Source of the DNA: Bremerella cremea | GTDB lineage: Bacteria; Planctomycetota; Planctomycetia; Pirellulales; Pirellulaceae | Length of the DNA stretch: 64,000 bases | Assembly (NCBI RefSeq): GCF_003335505.1 | Contig: NZ_QPEX01000045.1 | Coordinates: forward strand, 558,001-622,000 | Reading direction: 5' to 3' | Shown here: positions 25,962-34,378 of the stretch, one piece after another | Numbering within the stretch: the stretch's first letter is position 1 | How the letters are laid out: every line of letters starts with the position of its first letter | The notes under the pieces: model-generated | Seen by the model: only the letters and a program-made list of their open reading frames with translations | Databases searched by the model: none | What the model was told of the DNA's origin: nothing | Translations under genes and position numbers: made by a program

Positions 25962-26091
25962 GATCTGCTATCACCCAGAAATAAACATACTCTGGTATCT
26001 CTTGCTTCAAACTAGAGCTTTCCCTAACATCCGCCGGACCGTTTCTTGGAAGAAGGCTGCGCCAGCGCGCCATCAACGGAAGCCCAATGGT

Positions 26092-27933
26092 ATGAAGTCG
26101 AAGATTTACCTATCGAGTGTTATTTCGTTTACTGTTTTCATGACTGGTTGCATGACCGGCTGGGGACGTGAAGCGAAAGAGCCTAGCTCGCTGAATACCT
26201 ACCTCAATCAACGAGCATCGCAGACGGCTAAGCCGGAAGAAGTCACGATTGCTTCGGCAGCGAAGTCTCCGGAGAAACATGCGCTCGTTCAATCCGAGTC
26301 GGCTGAGTCGAGTTTGGCCAAAAAACTAGCCGCCCGCCTAGAGGAATCGAAAAAGCTTGACCCCCAAACGACAGCAGAAGGTCCGACCTACGCTGCTCGC
26401 GTCCAATCGCTGTCTCTGCCAGAGGCGGACAAGCAACAAATCTTGGAAGAATTCGCTTCGGCCAGCGACAACCAATGGGAAGAACTCCTTTCCACGCTCG
26501 AACCCGCATTCGGACCACAACAAACAATTGCCGCCCAGGCCCCTGCCGCGCCATCGAACCCTGAAACCGACATGGTTCAGAAGTACGCTTCGAAACTAGT
26601 CGAACGGCACCTCCAACAACCGGCCGCCAATCCAGCCGCCGAGACATCGCCCCAACGGCTACCGTCGACGAACTTACATCAAGACACCTCACACTTGGCG
26701 GCAGCCGATCCGAACATCTATCCCAAGACCATCGATCTCGAACGGGGCAAAACGCCCGCTGCCACCCGAGCGATGGGGCAGCCTCAGCCAGTGACTCGCG
26801 AGAATACCAACATCCAGTTGGCTACCTACGTGCCAGAAATGGGGGCCGATCCCGCCGGCTTGTATCCGGAAGACCTGCAAACGGAAGAGTATCGCCAGCG
26901 GCGAAACAATCCGAAAAACCTACCCAACAAAAAGGCAGGCCCTAAACCGTCGTCAGCGGAAGAAGAAGACATCAGCCAACTTTCGCAAGGCGAATACGAA
27001 GTGCTACAAATTTTGTGGCAACGTGGCCAGGTTTCGCTGGAAGCGTTACACAAACAACTTGCCTCGCAGACTTCTCCGGAAGCCGATCGTCGTTCGCCAG
27101 ATCCCAATATTCAAAGCATCGACGAACTGCATACGCTTCTGTTCGACCTTAAAGAACGAGGCTGGATCGCCGACACGCGGCGGGGAAACACAATTGTCTA
27201 TTGGGCCACGCGTAGCCAGCCGGAAGAGGAAACCGGCAATTGGAAACAAATGCTCAACGAGACCATTCACACGTTGGAAGAACTTGCCAGCAACACGCGA
27301 CTTACTTCCGAAGAACGCACTATCGCTCAGCTTCGCCTCCGTATGCTTTACCTGGCCGCCGATCGCAAGACCGATGCCATGGAGAAAGTAGAAGGCCTAA
27401 GCCCCGAGGAACAAGAGGTCTGGAGCAACACGCTGTTCGGTTTGTCCGACTACATGAACATGGAAGAGATTCCGCTAAATCGCCGACACGCGTTGGCGTT
27501 GGGCTCGTTCCGTCGCGCCATGACTCACCTTGAGTCGGCCAGCCCGCTGCAATTGCAAAATCTCGAATTTATCCAAAGCGTGGATAGCTTTGGCCAGTTC
27601 AAAGCGTTTCCTTCGCACGACTTTAAACCACAGCAGGAAGTGCTGCTGTACGTCGAAGTCGACAACTTCAGTTCCCGTGATACGGGCGGACAATTTGAAA
27701 CGGTACTGCAAAGCAATTACGAAATCTACGATCAGTCTGGCCGCCGCATCGATGCCCGGCACTTCCCCGAAGTGAAAGACTCGTGCCGCGTTCGCCGACG
27801 CGATTTTTACGTACCGTATCGGATCTACATGCCTGAGAATATTACCCCAGGTACCTATCGGCTAGAATTGACCGTACGCGATCAGGCCGACGACAAGTTC
27901 GGTCAGGCTTCGATCGAATTCCAGATTAAGTAG
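26092..27933 (+). CDS. Lipoprotein with internal BlaI/MarR-like winged-helix region
   Basis: From the ATG at 26092 (613 residues) the protein starts MKSKIYLSSVISFTVFMTGC; Cys 20 with M-T-G before it is a lipobox, so it should be exported and acylated. Residues 40-290 are low-complexity, Ala/Pro/Gln/Ser-rich. At 294-375 is a segment that reads like a winged-helix domain of BlaI/MecI repressors: LSQGEYEVLQILWQRGQVS, then LHTLLFDLKERGWIADTRRG and TIVYWATRS. After it come helical repeats (about 385-480) and a beta-sandwich (about 495-613) with SFGQFKAFPSHDFKPQQEVLLYVEV and ITPGTYRLELTVRD. Exported proteins rarely carry winged helices, so the domain probably binds protein or cell wall, or has lost DNA binding. 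It is followed 8 bases later by the flavin oxidase gene. Confidence 0.75.
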   Translation: MKSKIYLSSVISFTVFMTGCMTGWGREAKEPSSLNTYLNQRASQTAKPEEVTIASAAKSPEKHALVQSESAESSLAKKLAARLEESKKLDPQTTAEGPTYAARVQSLSLPEADKQQILEEFASASDNQWEELLSTLEPAFGPQQTIAAQAPAAPSNPETDMVQKYASKLVERHLQQPAANPAAETSPQRLPSTNLHQDTSHLAAADPNIYPKTIDLERGKTPAATRAMGQPQPVTRENTNIQLATYVPEMGADPAGLYPEDLQTEEYRQRRNNPKNLPNKKAGPKPSSAEEEDISQLSQGEYEVLQILWQRGQVSLEALHKQLASQTSPEADRRSPDPNIQSIDELHTLLFDLKERGWIADTRRGNTIVYWATRSQPEEETGNWKQMLNETIHTLEELASNTRLTSEERTIAQLRLRMLYLAADRKTDAMEKVEGLSPEEQEVWSNTLFGLSDYMNMEEIPLNRRHALALGSFRRAMTHLESASPLQLQNLEFIQSVDSFGQFKAFPSHDFKPQQEVLLYVEVDNFSSRDTGGQFETVLQSNYEIYDQSGRRIDARHFPEVKDSCRVRRRDFYVPYRIYMPENITPGTYRLELTVRDQADDKFGQASIEFQIK

Positions 27934-27941
27934 GAGCCACG

Positions 27942-29069
27942 ATGAGCGTTTACGACGTGGCCGTGATTGGTACTGGCGGCGTCGGCAGCGCGGCACTCTA
28001 CCATCTGGCCCAAGCCGGAGCCAATGTAATCGGCCTCGATCGGTTTGCTCCTCCGCATTCGCGCGGCAGCTCGCATGGCGATACCCGCGTGATTCGGATG
28101 GCTTACTTCGAGCATCCCGATTACGTCCCTCTCCTGCAACAAGCCTATCAGGGCTGGCATGCGTTGGAAGAACTGGCAGGCAAGCAGCTCTATTTCCCAA
28201 CCGGCGTTCTGCAAATCGGCCCAGAGCAAGGCGACGTGATCGCCGGCATTCGCCAGAGCGCAACAAAGCATAACCTGGCAATCGAATCGTTCACGGCGAG
28301 TGAAATCCCACGCACGTTTCCCGGGGTTCAATCGCCCGAGAATGTTGTTGGCATTTTAGAACGAGACGCCGGCTACTTATTGGTCTCAGAATGCATTGCG
28401 ACCTACCTAACAGGCGCAAAGCAGTTAGGGACAACGCTCCTTGCCGATACCCCGGTCGAGCGCTGGGAAGATCAAGGAAACGAGTTCGTCCTTTACACCA
28501 CCGGCAACACCGTACGCGCCAAGCAGCTTGTTATCTGTGGTGGAGCTTGGGCGGCTCAATTGATTACCGACCTTGGCGTTCCGTTGACGATTCTGCGAAA
28601 GCATCTTTACTGGTACGCCAACGAATCTCCGCACTATACCGCGCAAAGCAAGTTTCCGGTGTTTCTCATGGAAACGCCGCAAGGAATCTATTACGGCTTC
28701 CCTCAAATAGATTCCCAAGGGGTAAAACTGGCCCGGCATGACGGTGGTGAACCGCTTGCCCACGCCAAGCTGCACTCGCAGGCCGAAGACAACGCCGATC
28801 AAACTTCGGTGGAGAACTTTCTGTCACGCTATTTACCTCGGCTTTCTCACCAGCGAATTCGCCATGCCGCGTGCATGTACACGTTGACACCGGACCAGCA
28901 CTTTCTCTTGGGCACCCATCCCGCCCATCCTGGTTTGCACTTTGCCAGTGGGCTTTCCGGGCACGGCTTCAAGTTTGCTTCCGCGTTGGGGATGGCTTTA
29001 GCGGATCTAGCCACAACAGGCCAAACGTCTGCGCCGATTGGTTTCCTTTCTGCCACACGATTCTCGTAA
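27942..29069 (+). CDS. solA: Monomeric sarcosine oxidase / N-methyltryptophan oxidase-type flavoprotein
   Basis: The enzyme would oxidise an N-methyl amino acid to the amino acid plus formaldehyde and hydrogen peroxide. The 375 residues match MSOX/MTOX length. Seen: the FAD-binding GTGGVGSAALYHLA (10-23), RGSSHGDTRVIRMAYFEHPDYVPL, typical of MSOX, and ACMYTLTPDQHFLLG, in which Cys 311 matches the Cys that links FAD covalently. SGLSGHGFKFASALGMALADL near the C-terminus is also typical. The precise substrate (sarcosine, N-methyltryptophan or other) cannot be decided. The start has AGGAG 7-8 bases upstream, and the gene is 8 bases after the lipoprotein stop, so they are cotranscribed. Confidence 0.9.
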   Translation: MSVYDVAVIGTGGVGSAALYHLAQAGANVIGLDRFAPPHSRGSSHGDTRVIRMAYFEHPDYVPLLQQAYQGWHALEELAGKQLYFPTGVLQIGPEQGDVIAGIRQSATKHNLAIESFTASEIPRTFPGVQSPENVVGILERDAGYLLVSECIATYLTGAKQLGTTLLADTPVERWEDQGNEFVLYTTGNTVRAKQLVICGGAWAAQLITDLGVPLTILRKHLYWYANESPHYTAQSKFPVFLMETPQGIYYGFPQIDSQGVKLARHDGGEPLAHAKLHSQAEDNADQTSVENFLSRYLPRLSHQRIRHAACMYTLTPDQHFLLGTHPAHPGLHFASGLSGHGFKFASALGMALADLATTGQTSAPIGFLSATRFS

Positions 29070-29182
29070 TTCAGACAACATGCGGTTCCTGGCGCCCTAG
29101 AGTTAGGTACCAGCCCCATGGTGCAAGCGCGTTGTTGGGGCACAATCGATACAACCGTTCTAATCTGCCCTCGGAAGTCACC

Positions 29183-30760
29183 ATGAGCCAGCTTCAGTTG
29201 CCTCATCAAGTTCATCAGTACGTCAAGCTTCTGCGCGACCAGTGGAAAATCTGGGTTCCCTTATCGGTCGCCGTTTTTCTTTTAGCGGCCACCTATGCGC
29301 TCGTGAAACCAGACGAGTGGCAAGCAACCCAATCCATGATCTTGCGCGACGAAGCCGCCGGTCAGTTGAGCGGACAAGGGCGGTTCGATAGCCTCGACAC
29401 GATGAAAGCTGCCCAAGAGATGGTGGTGGAAGTCGCCCGTAATCAGGCCGTACTAGAAGCCACACTGGAAGAAGTCGGCCCTCCGCCACTTGCTTCTCCA
29501 CGAGCAAAATGGCCCACGCTTACCGATATTGAATCACTGCGGAAGAACGTTCAAATCAGTCCACCAAACGGTGCCGAATTCGGTACGACGGAAGTGCTGC
29601 ACTTAACGGTCAACGCCGATTCCCGCGAGCGTGCCTTCTTGCTGGCGGAAACATTGTACAAGCAGATCGACAAAACGCTAAAAGACATTCGTAATCGGCG
29701 TGCCAACAGTGTGATCAAAGAACTGCAAGATGCTCAGCATCTCGCCCAAGTGGAACTCGACCGAGCTACCGCCGCCCTCAAAGCGGAAGAAACCAAAGTC
29801 GGTAGCGACTTGGGAGAACTGCGTAGCTTAAACGACACCTCTTCCGGCGACGGTAATTTGCGCAACTCGTGGAATCAGATCAAGCAACAAATCCGCGACG
29901 GCGAGTCCGACTTGGCTCGTAAGCAGGAACAACTGAAGATCCTGAAAGCCGCTCAAGACGATCCGGACAATCTCATCGCGACCCCCAACCAATTGCTGGA
30001 AAGCCAGCCGGCGCTACGGCGGTTGAAGGATGGCCTGGTCGACGCCCAACTGCGGACATCAGAGCTGCAAGGCAAAATGAGCAACAGCCACCCGCAAGTG
30101 CAATCGGCGATGGCCTCCGAGGAAGAAGTCCGCCAGAAACTGCGTAGCGAACTGGCCTTAGCGATTCGCGGCTTGGATGCCGATATTCAAGTGCAACGGA
30201 GTAGCTTGGCTTCGATTGAAAAGCAGGAAAAAGAAGTTCGCGAACGCCTCGACTCGTTGGCTTCCATCCGTGCCCCTTATGCCAATCTGGTGGCGGATGT
30301 CGAAAAGTGTACGCTCGTGCTGCGAGAAGCTCACCAAAAACTGGCCGACGCGAAAGCGAACCAACGCGCTTCAGAAACCTCCAGCCTAATTACTCGAATT
30401 GATACACCGACACTCGGCGAATATCCAATCGGCCCCAGCAAAACGGTCATCGCTGGCGGCGGCTTGATAGGCGGCATGGCCTTGGGCATTGGTCTGGTGG
30501 TCTTACTAGCCCCTACCCCCGGCAGCGAAGGACGTCGTTGGACCGATCGCTTGTGGGGACGACGGGCAACCGATACCGATGCTGGACCAACTCCTGGCGA
30601 TCGCCGAACGGTCGCGAGTTCGCAGCCTGAGGTCAACGGTCGCGGACGTCGCGCGACCGATCAACCAGCCCTCCCGCCGGTTAGCTATCCAGAAATCGAA
30701 CGCCGCAGCGGCTTCGACCGGCGCGACACTGCCACGCCGGGTGATCGCCGAGCCACCTAA
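29183..30760 (+). CDS. Wzz/chain-length-determinant-like polysaccharide co-polymerase, no kinase domain
   Basis: From the ATG at 29183 the protein has 525 residues. It has an N-terminal membrane helix (about 22-41), a large extracytoplasmic region with extended coiled coil (about 150-400; PNQLLESQPALRRLKDGLVDAQLRTSELQ and similar), and a C-terminal helix (422-443). This two-helix layout and the VHQYVKLLRDQWKIWVPLSVAVF start fit the PCP family controlling polysaccharide chain length and export. There is no P-loop kinase domain attached. Unusual is the cytoplasmic tail (444-525), with six Arg-Arg sites in GRRATD, GDRRT, GRRATD, ERRSGFDRRD and GDRRAT. It is convergent with the ThuA gene, with only two bases between the stop codons. 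Confidence 0.85.
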   Translation: MSQLQLPHQVHQYVKLLRDQWKIWVPLSVAVFLLAATYALVKPDEWQATQSMILRDEAAGQLSGQGRFDSLDTMKAAQEMVVEVARNQAVLEATLEEVGPPPLASPRAKWPTLTDIESLRKNVQISPPNGAEFGTTEVLHLTVNADSRERAFLLAETLYKQIDKTLKDIRNRRANSVIKELQDAQHLAQVELDRATAALKAEETKVGSDLGELRSLNDTSSGDGNLRNSWNQIKQQIRDGESDLARKQEQLKILKAAQDDPDNLIATPNQLLESQPALRRLKDGLVDAQLRTSELQGKMSNSHPQVQSAMASEEEVRQKLRSELALAIRGLDADIQVQRSSLASIEKQEKEVRERLDSLASIRAPYANLVADVEKCTLVLREAHQKLADAKANQRASETSSLITRIDTPTLGEYPIGPSKTVIAGGGLIGGMALGIGLVVLLAPTPGSEGRRWTDRLWGRRATDTDAGPTPGDRRTVASSQPEVNGRGRRATDQPALPPVSYPEIERRSGFDRRDTATPGDRRAT

Positions 30761-30762
30761 GC

Positions 30763-31764
30763 TCATTTTTTCAGATCGTAATCCGACGGCTTCATTCCTT
30801 TCTTAAAGCCGTTGAAGCCGTAGAAGCTGGGATGGTATTCTCCGACGATATCCACGTTCAGATCCGGCGTGATCTTGTCGTTCATGCCTAACAGGCTGAA
30901 CACGGCATTCACGATCAACCGGCGACCATCCTCGTTCTCAAAATCAACCGCACTGCCAAACGTGCTGCATAGCGAAGTCCCCTGCTTGCCCCCTTCCAGT
31001 TGGTACGGCATGGTCCACACAAGAGGCATCATTGGGTCGTTCTTCTTTCCCTCGATCGGCTTATCGCCTGGCTTCATCCCGCTGAGCACGGAACCGTACA
31101 TCAACACTTTGGCATCGGCTGGCAGCTTCCGAATCCCATACACGTCGGTCGGCCCCCATAGGTCGTCGATGCCGCGCAGAATGGGGTTGTCTTTGTACTC
31201 TTGATTGATCACCCCGCGAGTGCTTTCCCCTTTGTGATGCCCGTGGTGGCTCACCCATGTCTCGCCGAGGACCTGCTTGCCAAAGCCACCGTTTTTGCGC
31301 CAGTCGTAATGCTTATAAGCACTTTCGTCCGACATGTTAAAAGCGTGCGTCGAGGTGCGTATTCCAATCACTGGCTTCCCTGCTTTGAGGTAGTCGTCGA
31401 TCACTTTCATATCTTTGTCCGGCAAGTTACGAAAGCGCGTCATCAGAATTAACAAGTCCGCCGTATCGAGTTTCTCGATGCCGGGAATATTCTGCTGATT
31501 GTTCGGATCGATTTCGCCAGTCTCAGGATCGACGGCGAACAGCACCGTGCAATTGAAACCAAAATGCTGCGACAAGATCTTCGCCAGCATCGGCAACGCT
31601 TCTTCCGAGCGATACTCTTCGTCGCCGCTGATCAGGACGATCGATTTCCCTTGGCCTGGGCCATTTTTTCCTTCAAACGTCAACCAAGAATCCTCCGCCA
31701 GTGCAAACGAAACCGGCAGAACAAGAAACAAAACGGTAAAGAGACCGAGAATTGGAGATTTCAT
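30763..31764 (-). CDS. Secreted ThuA-domain protein
   Basis: The 333-residue protein has a signal peptide (MKSPILGLFTVLFLVLPVSFALA) followed by a ThuA-like fold: IVLISGDEEYRSEEALPMLAKILS, LFAVDPETGEIDP, TADLLILMTRFRNLPD, PVIGIRTSTHAFNM, GETWVSHHGHHKGESTRG and WTMPYQLEGGKQGTSLCSTFGSA. ThuA domains resemble class I glutamine amidotransferases and are very common in secreted planctomycete proteins, but their reaction is not known in most cases. It is divergent from the PVC-type heme protein gene at 31888 with 123 bases between, a shared promoter region. The two families often occur together in Planctomycetes, which suggests a joint role in sugar or glycan catabolism, though this is inference. 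Confidence 0.85.
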   Translation of the reverse strand: MKSPILGLFTVLFLVLPVSFALAEDSWLTFEGKNGPGQGKSIVLISGDEEYRSEEALPMLAKILSQHFGFNCTVLFAVDPETGEIDPNNQQNIPGIEKLDTADLLILMTRFRNLPDKDMKVIDDYLKAGKPVIGIRTSTHAFNMSDESAYKHYDWRKNGGFGKQVLGETWVSHHGHHKGESTRGVINQEYKDNPILRGIDDLWGPTDVYGIRKLPADAKVLMYGSVLSGMKPGDKPIEGKKNDPMMPLVWTMPYQLEGGKQGTSLCSTFGSAVDFENEDGRRLIVNAVFSLLGMNDKITPDLNVDIVGEYHPSFYGFNGFKKGMKPSDYDLKK

Positions 31765-31887
31765 GAGTTTTCAGCGGGTAGCAGGGAAAGGTGGGAAGTT
31801 ATCAGCAGCTTCGTTTATAATCGAAAACAACCTCGATTTCACCGCTCCTCGCTCCCCTTCCCCATTTTTCTCCCGCTAGGCCTTGCG

Positions 31888-34332
31888 ATGCTTTCCTGCC
31901 GACCGATTCTGTTTAGCCTGATGGGTTTCTTTTGCCTTGCTTCGGTCCTGCCTGCGGAAGCTCCGCGAGTGCTCGACCCGCGGTTGAAGCTGGAACTGAT
32001 CGCCGAGCAGCCGCACATCGTCACCCCCATTGGAATCGCCTTCGCCCCCAACGGCGATCTACTGGTGATCGAGTCCCACACGCATCATCGCCAAAGCGAT
32101 TACCAAGGCCCGCCGAAAGATCGTATTCGTCGGTTTTCCGATACCGACGGGGATGGCAAGTTCGATACGTGGAGCACCTTCTACGAAGGGACAGAAGCGA
32201 CCATGAGCTTGCGTACGTCGCCAGATGGTTCGATCTACGTGGCCACGCGCATGGAAGTTTTTCGGCTCCGTGATACCAACGGAGATCATGTCGCCGATCA
32301 ACGTGACGAGATCGCGCATCTGGAAACCGAGGAACGTTATCCTCACGATGGGCTGGCCGGGCTGGCCTTGGGCCCAGACGGGCTGCTTTATTTTGGCCTG
32401 GGAGAAAACCTGGGAGCACCGTACACCATTGTTGGCAGCGACGGCACCAAGTTAACCGGGGGTGGCGAAGGAGGAACGATCTATCATTGCCAAATGGACG
32501 GCAGTGACTTGCAACGGATGGCAACCGGCGTGTGGAATCCGTTTGGCATGGTCTTCGATCCGCTGGGACGACTCTTCATGGTCGATAACGATCCGGACAG
32601 CCGTCCCCCTTGTCGGCTACTACAGATCGTTCCTGGTGGCGATTACGGCTACCAATTCCGCTACGGCCGCACCGGCGTTCATCCGCTGCAAGCTTGGAAT
32701 GGCGAACTGCCGGGGACTTTGCCCATGGTCGCCGGCACCGGTGAAGCCCCAAGTGGTATCGTCTGGTACGCTGGCGAGTTGTGGGGCACCAGTTGGGGCG
32801 ATCATCGCATCGAAACGTTCCATCTCGGCCACAACGGAGCAGGCGTGCAAGCCACTGCCCAGACCGTCGTGCAAGGCGATCCTGATTTTCGCCCGGTTGA
32901 TTTCGCGATTGCTCCGGATGGTTCGCTGTACTTTACCGATTGGGTCGATCGCAGTTACCCGGTGCATGGCCGAGGACGCATCTGGCGACTTTCTTGGAAA
33001 GAGCAGCCAGTTGCCAGCCAACCCTTGCCTCTTTCGGCACAAGAGGAACTCGCGGCGAAATTGCGGACAAGCTCGCCCGCGCTCGACCAACTTGATTCAG
33101 CAGATCCCTTCTTACGCCAAGCCGCCGTGTATGGCCTTTCGCAGCATCTCCAGCGGCTTCAAGAAATCGACCTGGCTAATGTTTCCAGTGGCTCGCAAAG
33201 GGCAGGGATTCTCGAAGCAATGCGTTGGGCAAACGAACGCCAGTTTCTGCTCGATCGTCCCGAAATGCTGAAAAAGGCCCTCAACGATCCAGACGATGAA
33301 GTCCGTATTTTCGCCATGCGATGGATAGCCGACCTAAAACAAACCGACTACCTCCCGCAACTGAAAGAGCGACTTCAAACGCACCCTCCCACCACGCGGG
33401 AACTTCCCGTGCTGTTAAGCGCCATCGCCTGGCTCGAATCGGGCAGCGTCGGCGGGGGGAAAGATATCGTTCAACAACGCATGCTTGTCGATATCATCAC
33501 CGACGAAAACCAAACGCCAGAACTACGAACCATTGCTTTGCGTCTGATTGATCCACGCAGCGAACCGCTAAAGCCAGAGCAACTACAAGCGATGATCAAC
33601 TCTTCGCATGCCGAGTTGGCCCAACAAGCAATGCGCACGCTTTACCTTCGTGGTGGCGAGTTTGCGGAAAAGGTCGCGGCAGAAGTGGCTTTAGACCAAT
33701 CTCGCGACGCCACCTTACGGGCCTGGGGAGTCGTCGGGCTTTCTGACCATGCTGACCAGCATCAAGAGGTTCTGCAGCAGTTGGCCCAAGATACGAATCC
33801 GATCGTTCGCCAGGAAGCAGAACGGACGCTACGTACCGAGACCATTGCCAACCCGCTCCCTCCGACCGACCTCGATGGCTGGCTTCAGCAGATTCAAGGG
33901 ACCGCAGATATCGCAGCCGGCAGCCGCACGTTCTTTTCCTCGAAGGGAGGCTACTGCGTTCGCTGCCACCGTTTTAATGGCAATGGCGCAGATATCGGCC
34001 CCGATTTAACGTACATCGGCCAACGCATTACCAAGCGACGCCTGTTGGAATCGATCTTACAGCCAAGCAGCGAGATCGCCCCGATGTATGTTCCCAAAAT
34101 CTTATTGACCGACGACGGCCACGTGCACGTAGGCTACCCGATAACGGTCGCCGGGATCAATGAACGCAGGTTGTTTGTCGACACGACCGGTAAACGGTTC
34201 GAGTTGGATCCTGCCACGATCGAAGAAGAAAAGGACTCCGCAAAGTCAATCATGCCGGAAGGCTTTCAGCAGATTCTCAGCCCAACCGAAATGCGTGACC
34301 TAGTCGGCTTCTTGCTGGCCACGCCTGAATGA
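31888..34332 (+). CDS. PVC-type heme-binding CxxCH protein
   Basis: From the ATG at 31888 the product has 814 residues with a signal peptide (MLSCRPILFSLMGFFCLASV). An N-terminal beta-propeller-like dehydrogenase domain follows, with repeats such as IAFAPNGDLLVIESHTH, LRTSPDGSIYVATRMEVF, and LGPDGLLYFGLGEN, then WNPFGMVFDPLGRLFMVDND. A HEAT-like helical middle follows (LRQAAVYGLSQHLQ; DPDDEVRIFAMRWIADL; NPIVRQEAERTLR). The C-terminal cytochrome c-like domain has CVRCH at residues 690-694; Met 789 (KSIMPEGF) is a candidate second heme ligand. It should be exported to the periplasm. The family is characteristic of the PVC superphylum; physiological electron partners are unknown. A frame extending to 31564 upstream is not supported. 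Confidence 0.9.
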   Translation: MLSCRPILFSLMGFFCLASVLPAEAPRVLDPRLKLELIAEQPHIVTPIGIAFAPNGDLLVIESHTHHRQSDYQGPPKDRIRRFSDTDGDGKFDTWSTFYEGTEATMSLRTSPDGSIYVATRMEVFRLRDTNGDHVADQRDEIAHLETEERYPHDGLAGLALGPDGLLYFGLGENLGAPYTIVGSDGTKLTGGGEGGTIYHCQMDGSDLQRMATGVWNPFGMVFDPLGRLFMVDNDPDSRPPCRLLQIVPGGDYGYQFRYGRTGVHPLQAWNGELPGTLPMVAGTGEAPSGIVWYAGELWGTSWGDHRIETFHLGHNGAGVQATAQTVVQGDPDFRPVDFAIAPDGSLYFTDWVDRSYPVHGRGRIWRLSWKEQPVASQPLPLSAQEELAAKLRTSSPALDQLDSADPFLRQAAVYGLSQHLQRLQEIDLANVSSGSQRAGILEAMRWANERQFLLDRPEMLKKALNDPDDEVRIFAMRWIADLKQTDYLPQLKERLQTHPPTTRELPVLLSAIAWLESGSVGGGKDIVQQRMLVDIITDENQTPELRTIALRLIDPRSEPLKPEQLQAMINSSHAELAQQAMRTLYLRGGEFAEKVAAEVALDQSRDATLRAWGVVGLSDHADQHQEVLQQLAQDTNPIVRQEAERTLRTETIANPLPPTDLDGWLQQIQGTADIAAGSRTFFSSKGGYCVRCHRFNGNGADIGPDLTYIGQRITKRRLLESILQPSSEIAPMYVPKILLTDDGHVHVGYPITVAGINERRLFVDTTGKRFELDPATIEEEKDSAKSIMPEGFQQILSPTEMRDLVGFLLATPE

Positions 34333-34335
34333 ACA

Positions 34336-34359
34336 CCAATCGCACCGTGTTGTGATTGG
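34336..34359. terminator. Weak hairpin between convergent genes
   Basis: CCAAT and ATTGG arms with an inner CAC/GTG pairing lie between the stop codons of the heme protein and the WcaJ-like gene. There is no T-run, so this is a tentative call. Confidence 0.3.
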
Positions 34360-34378
34360 CTTGGGTTGTGAATCGAGC

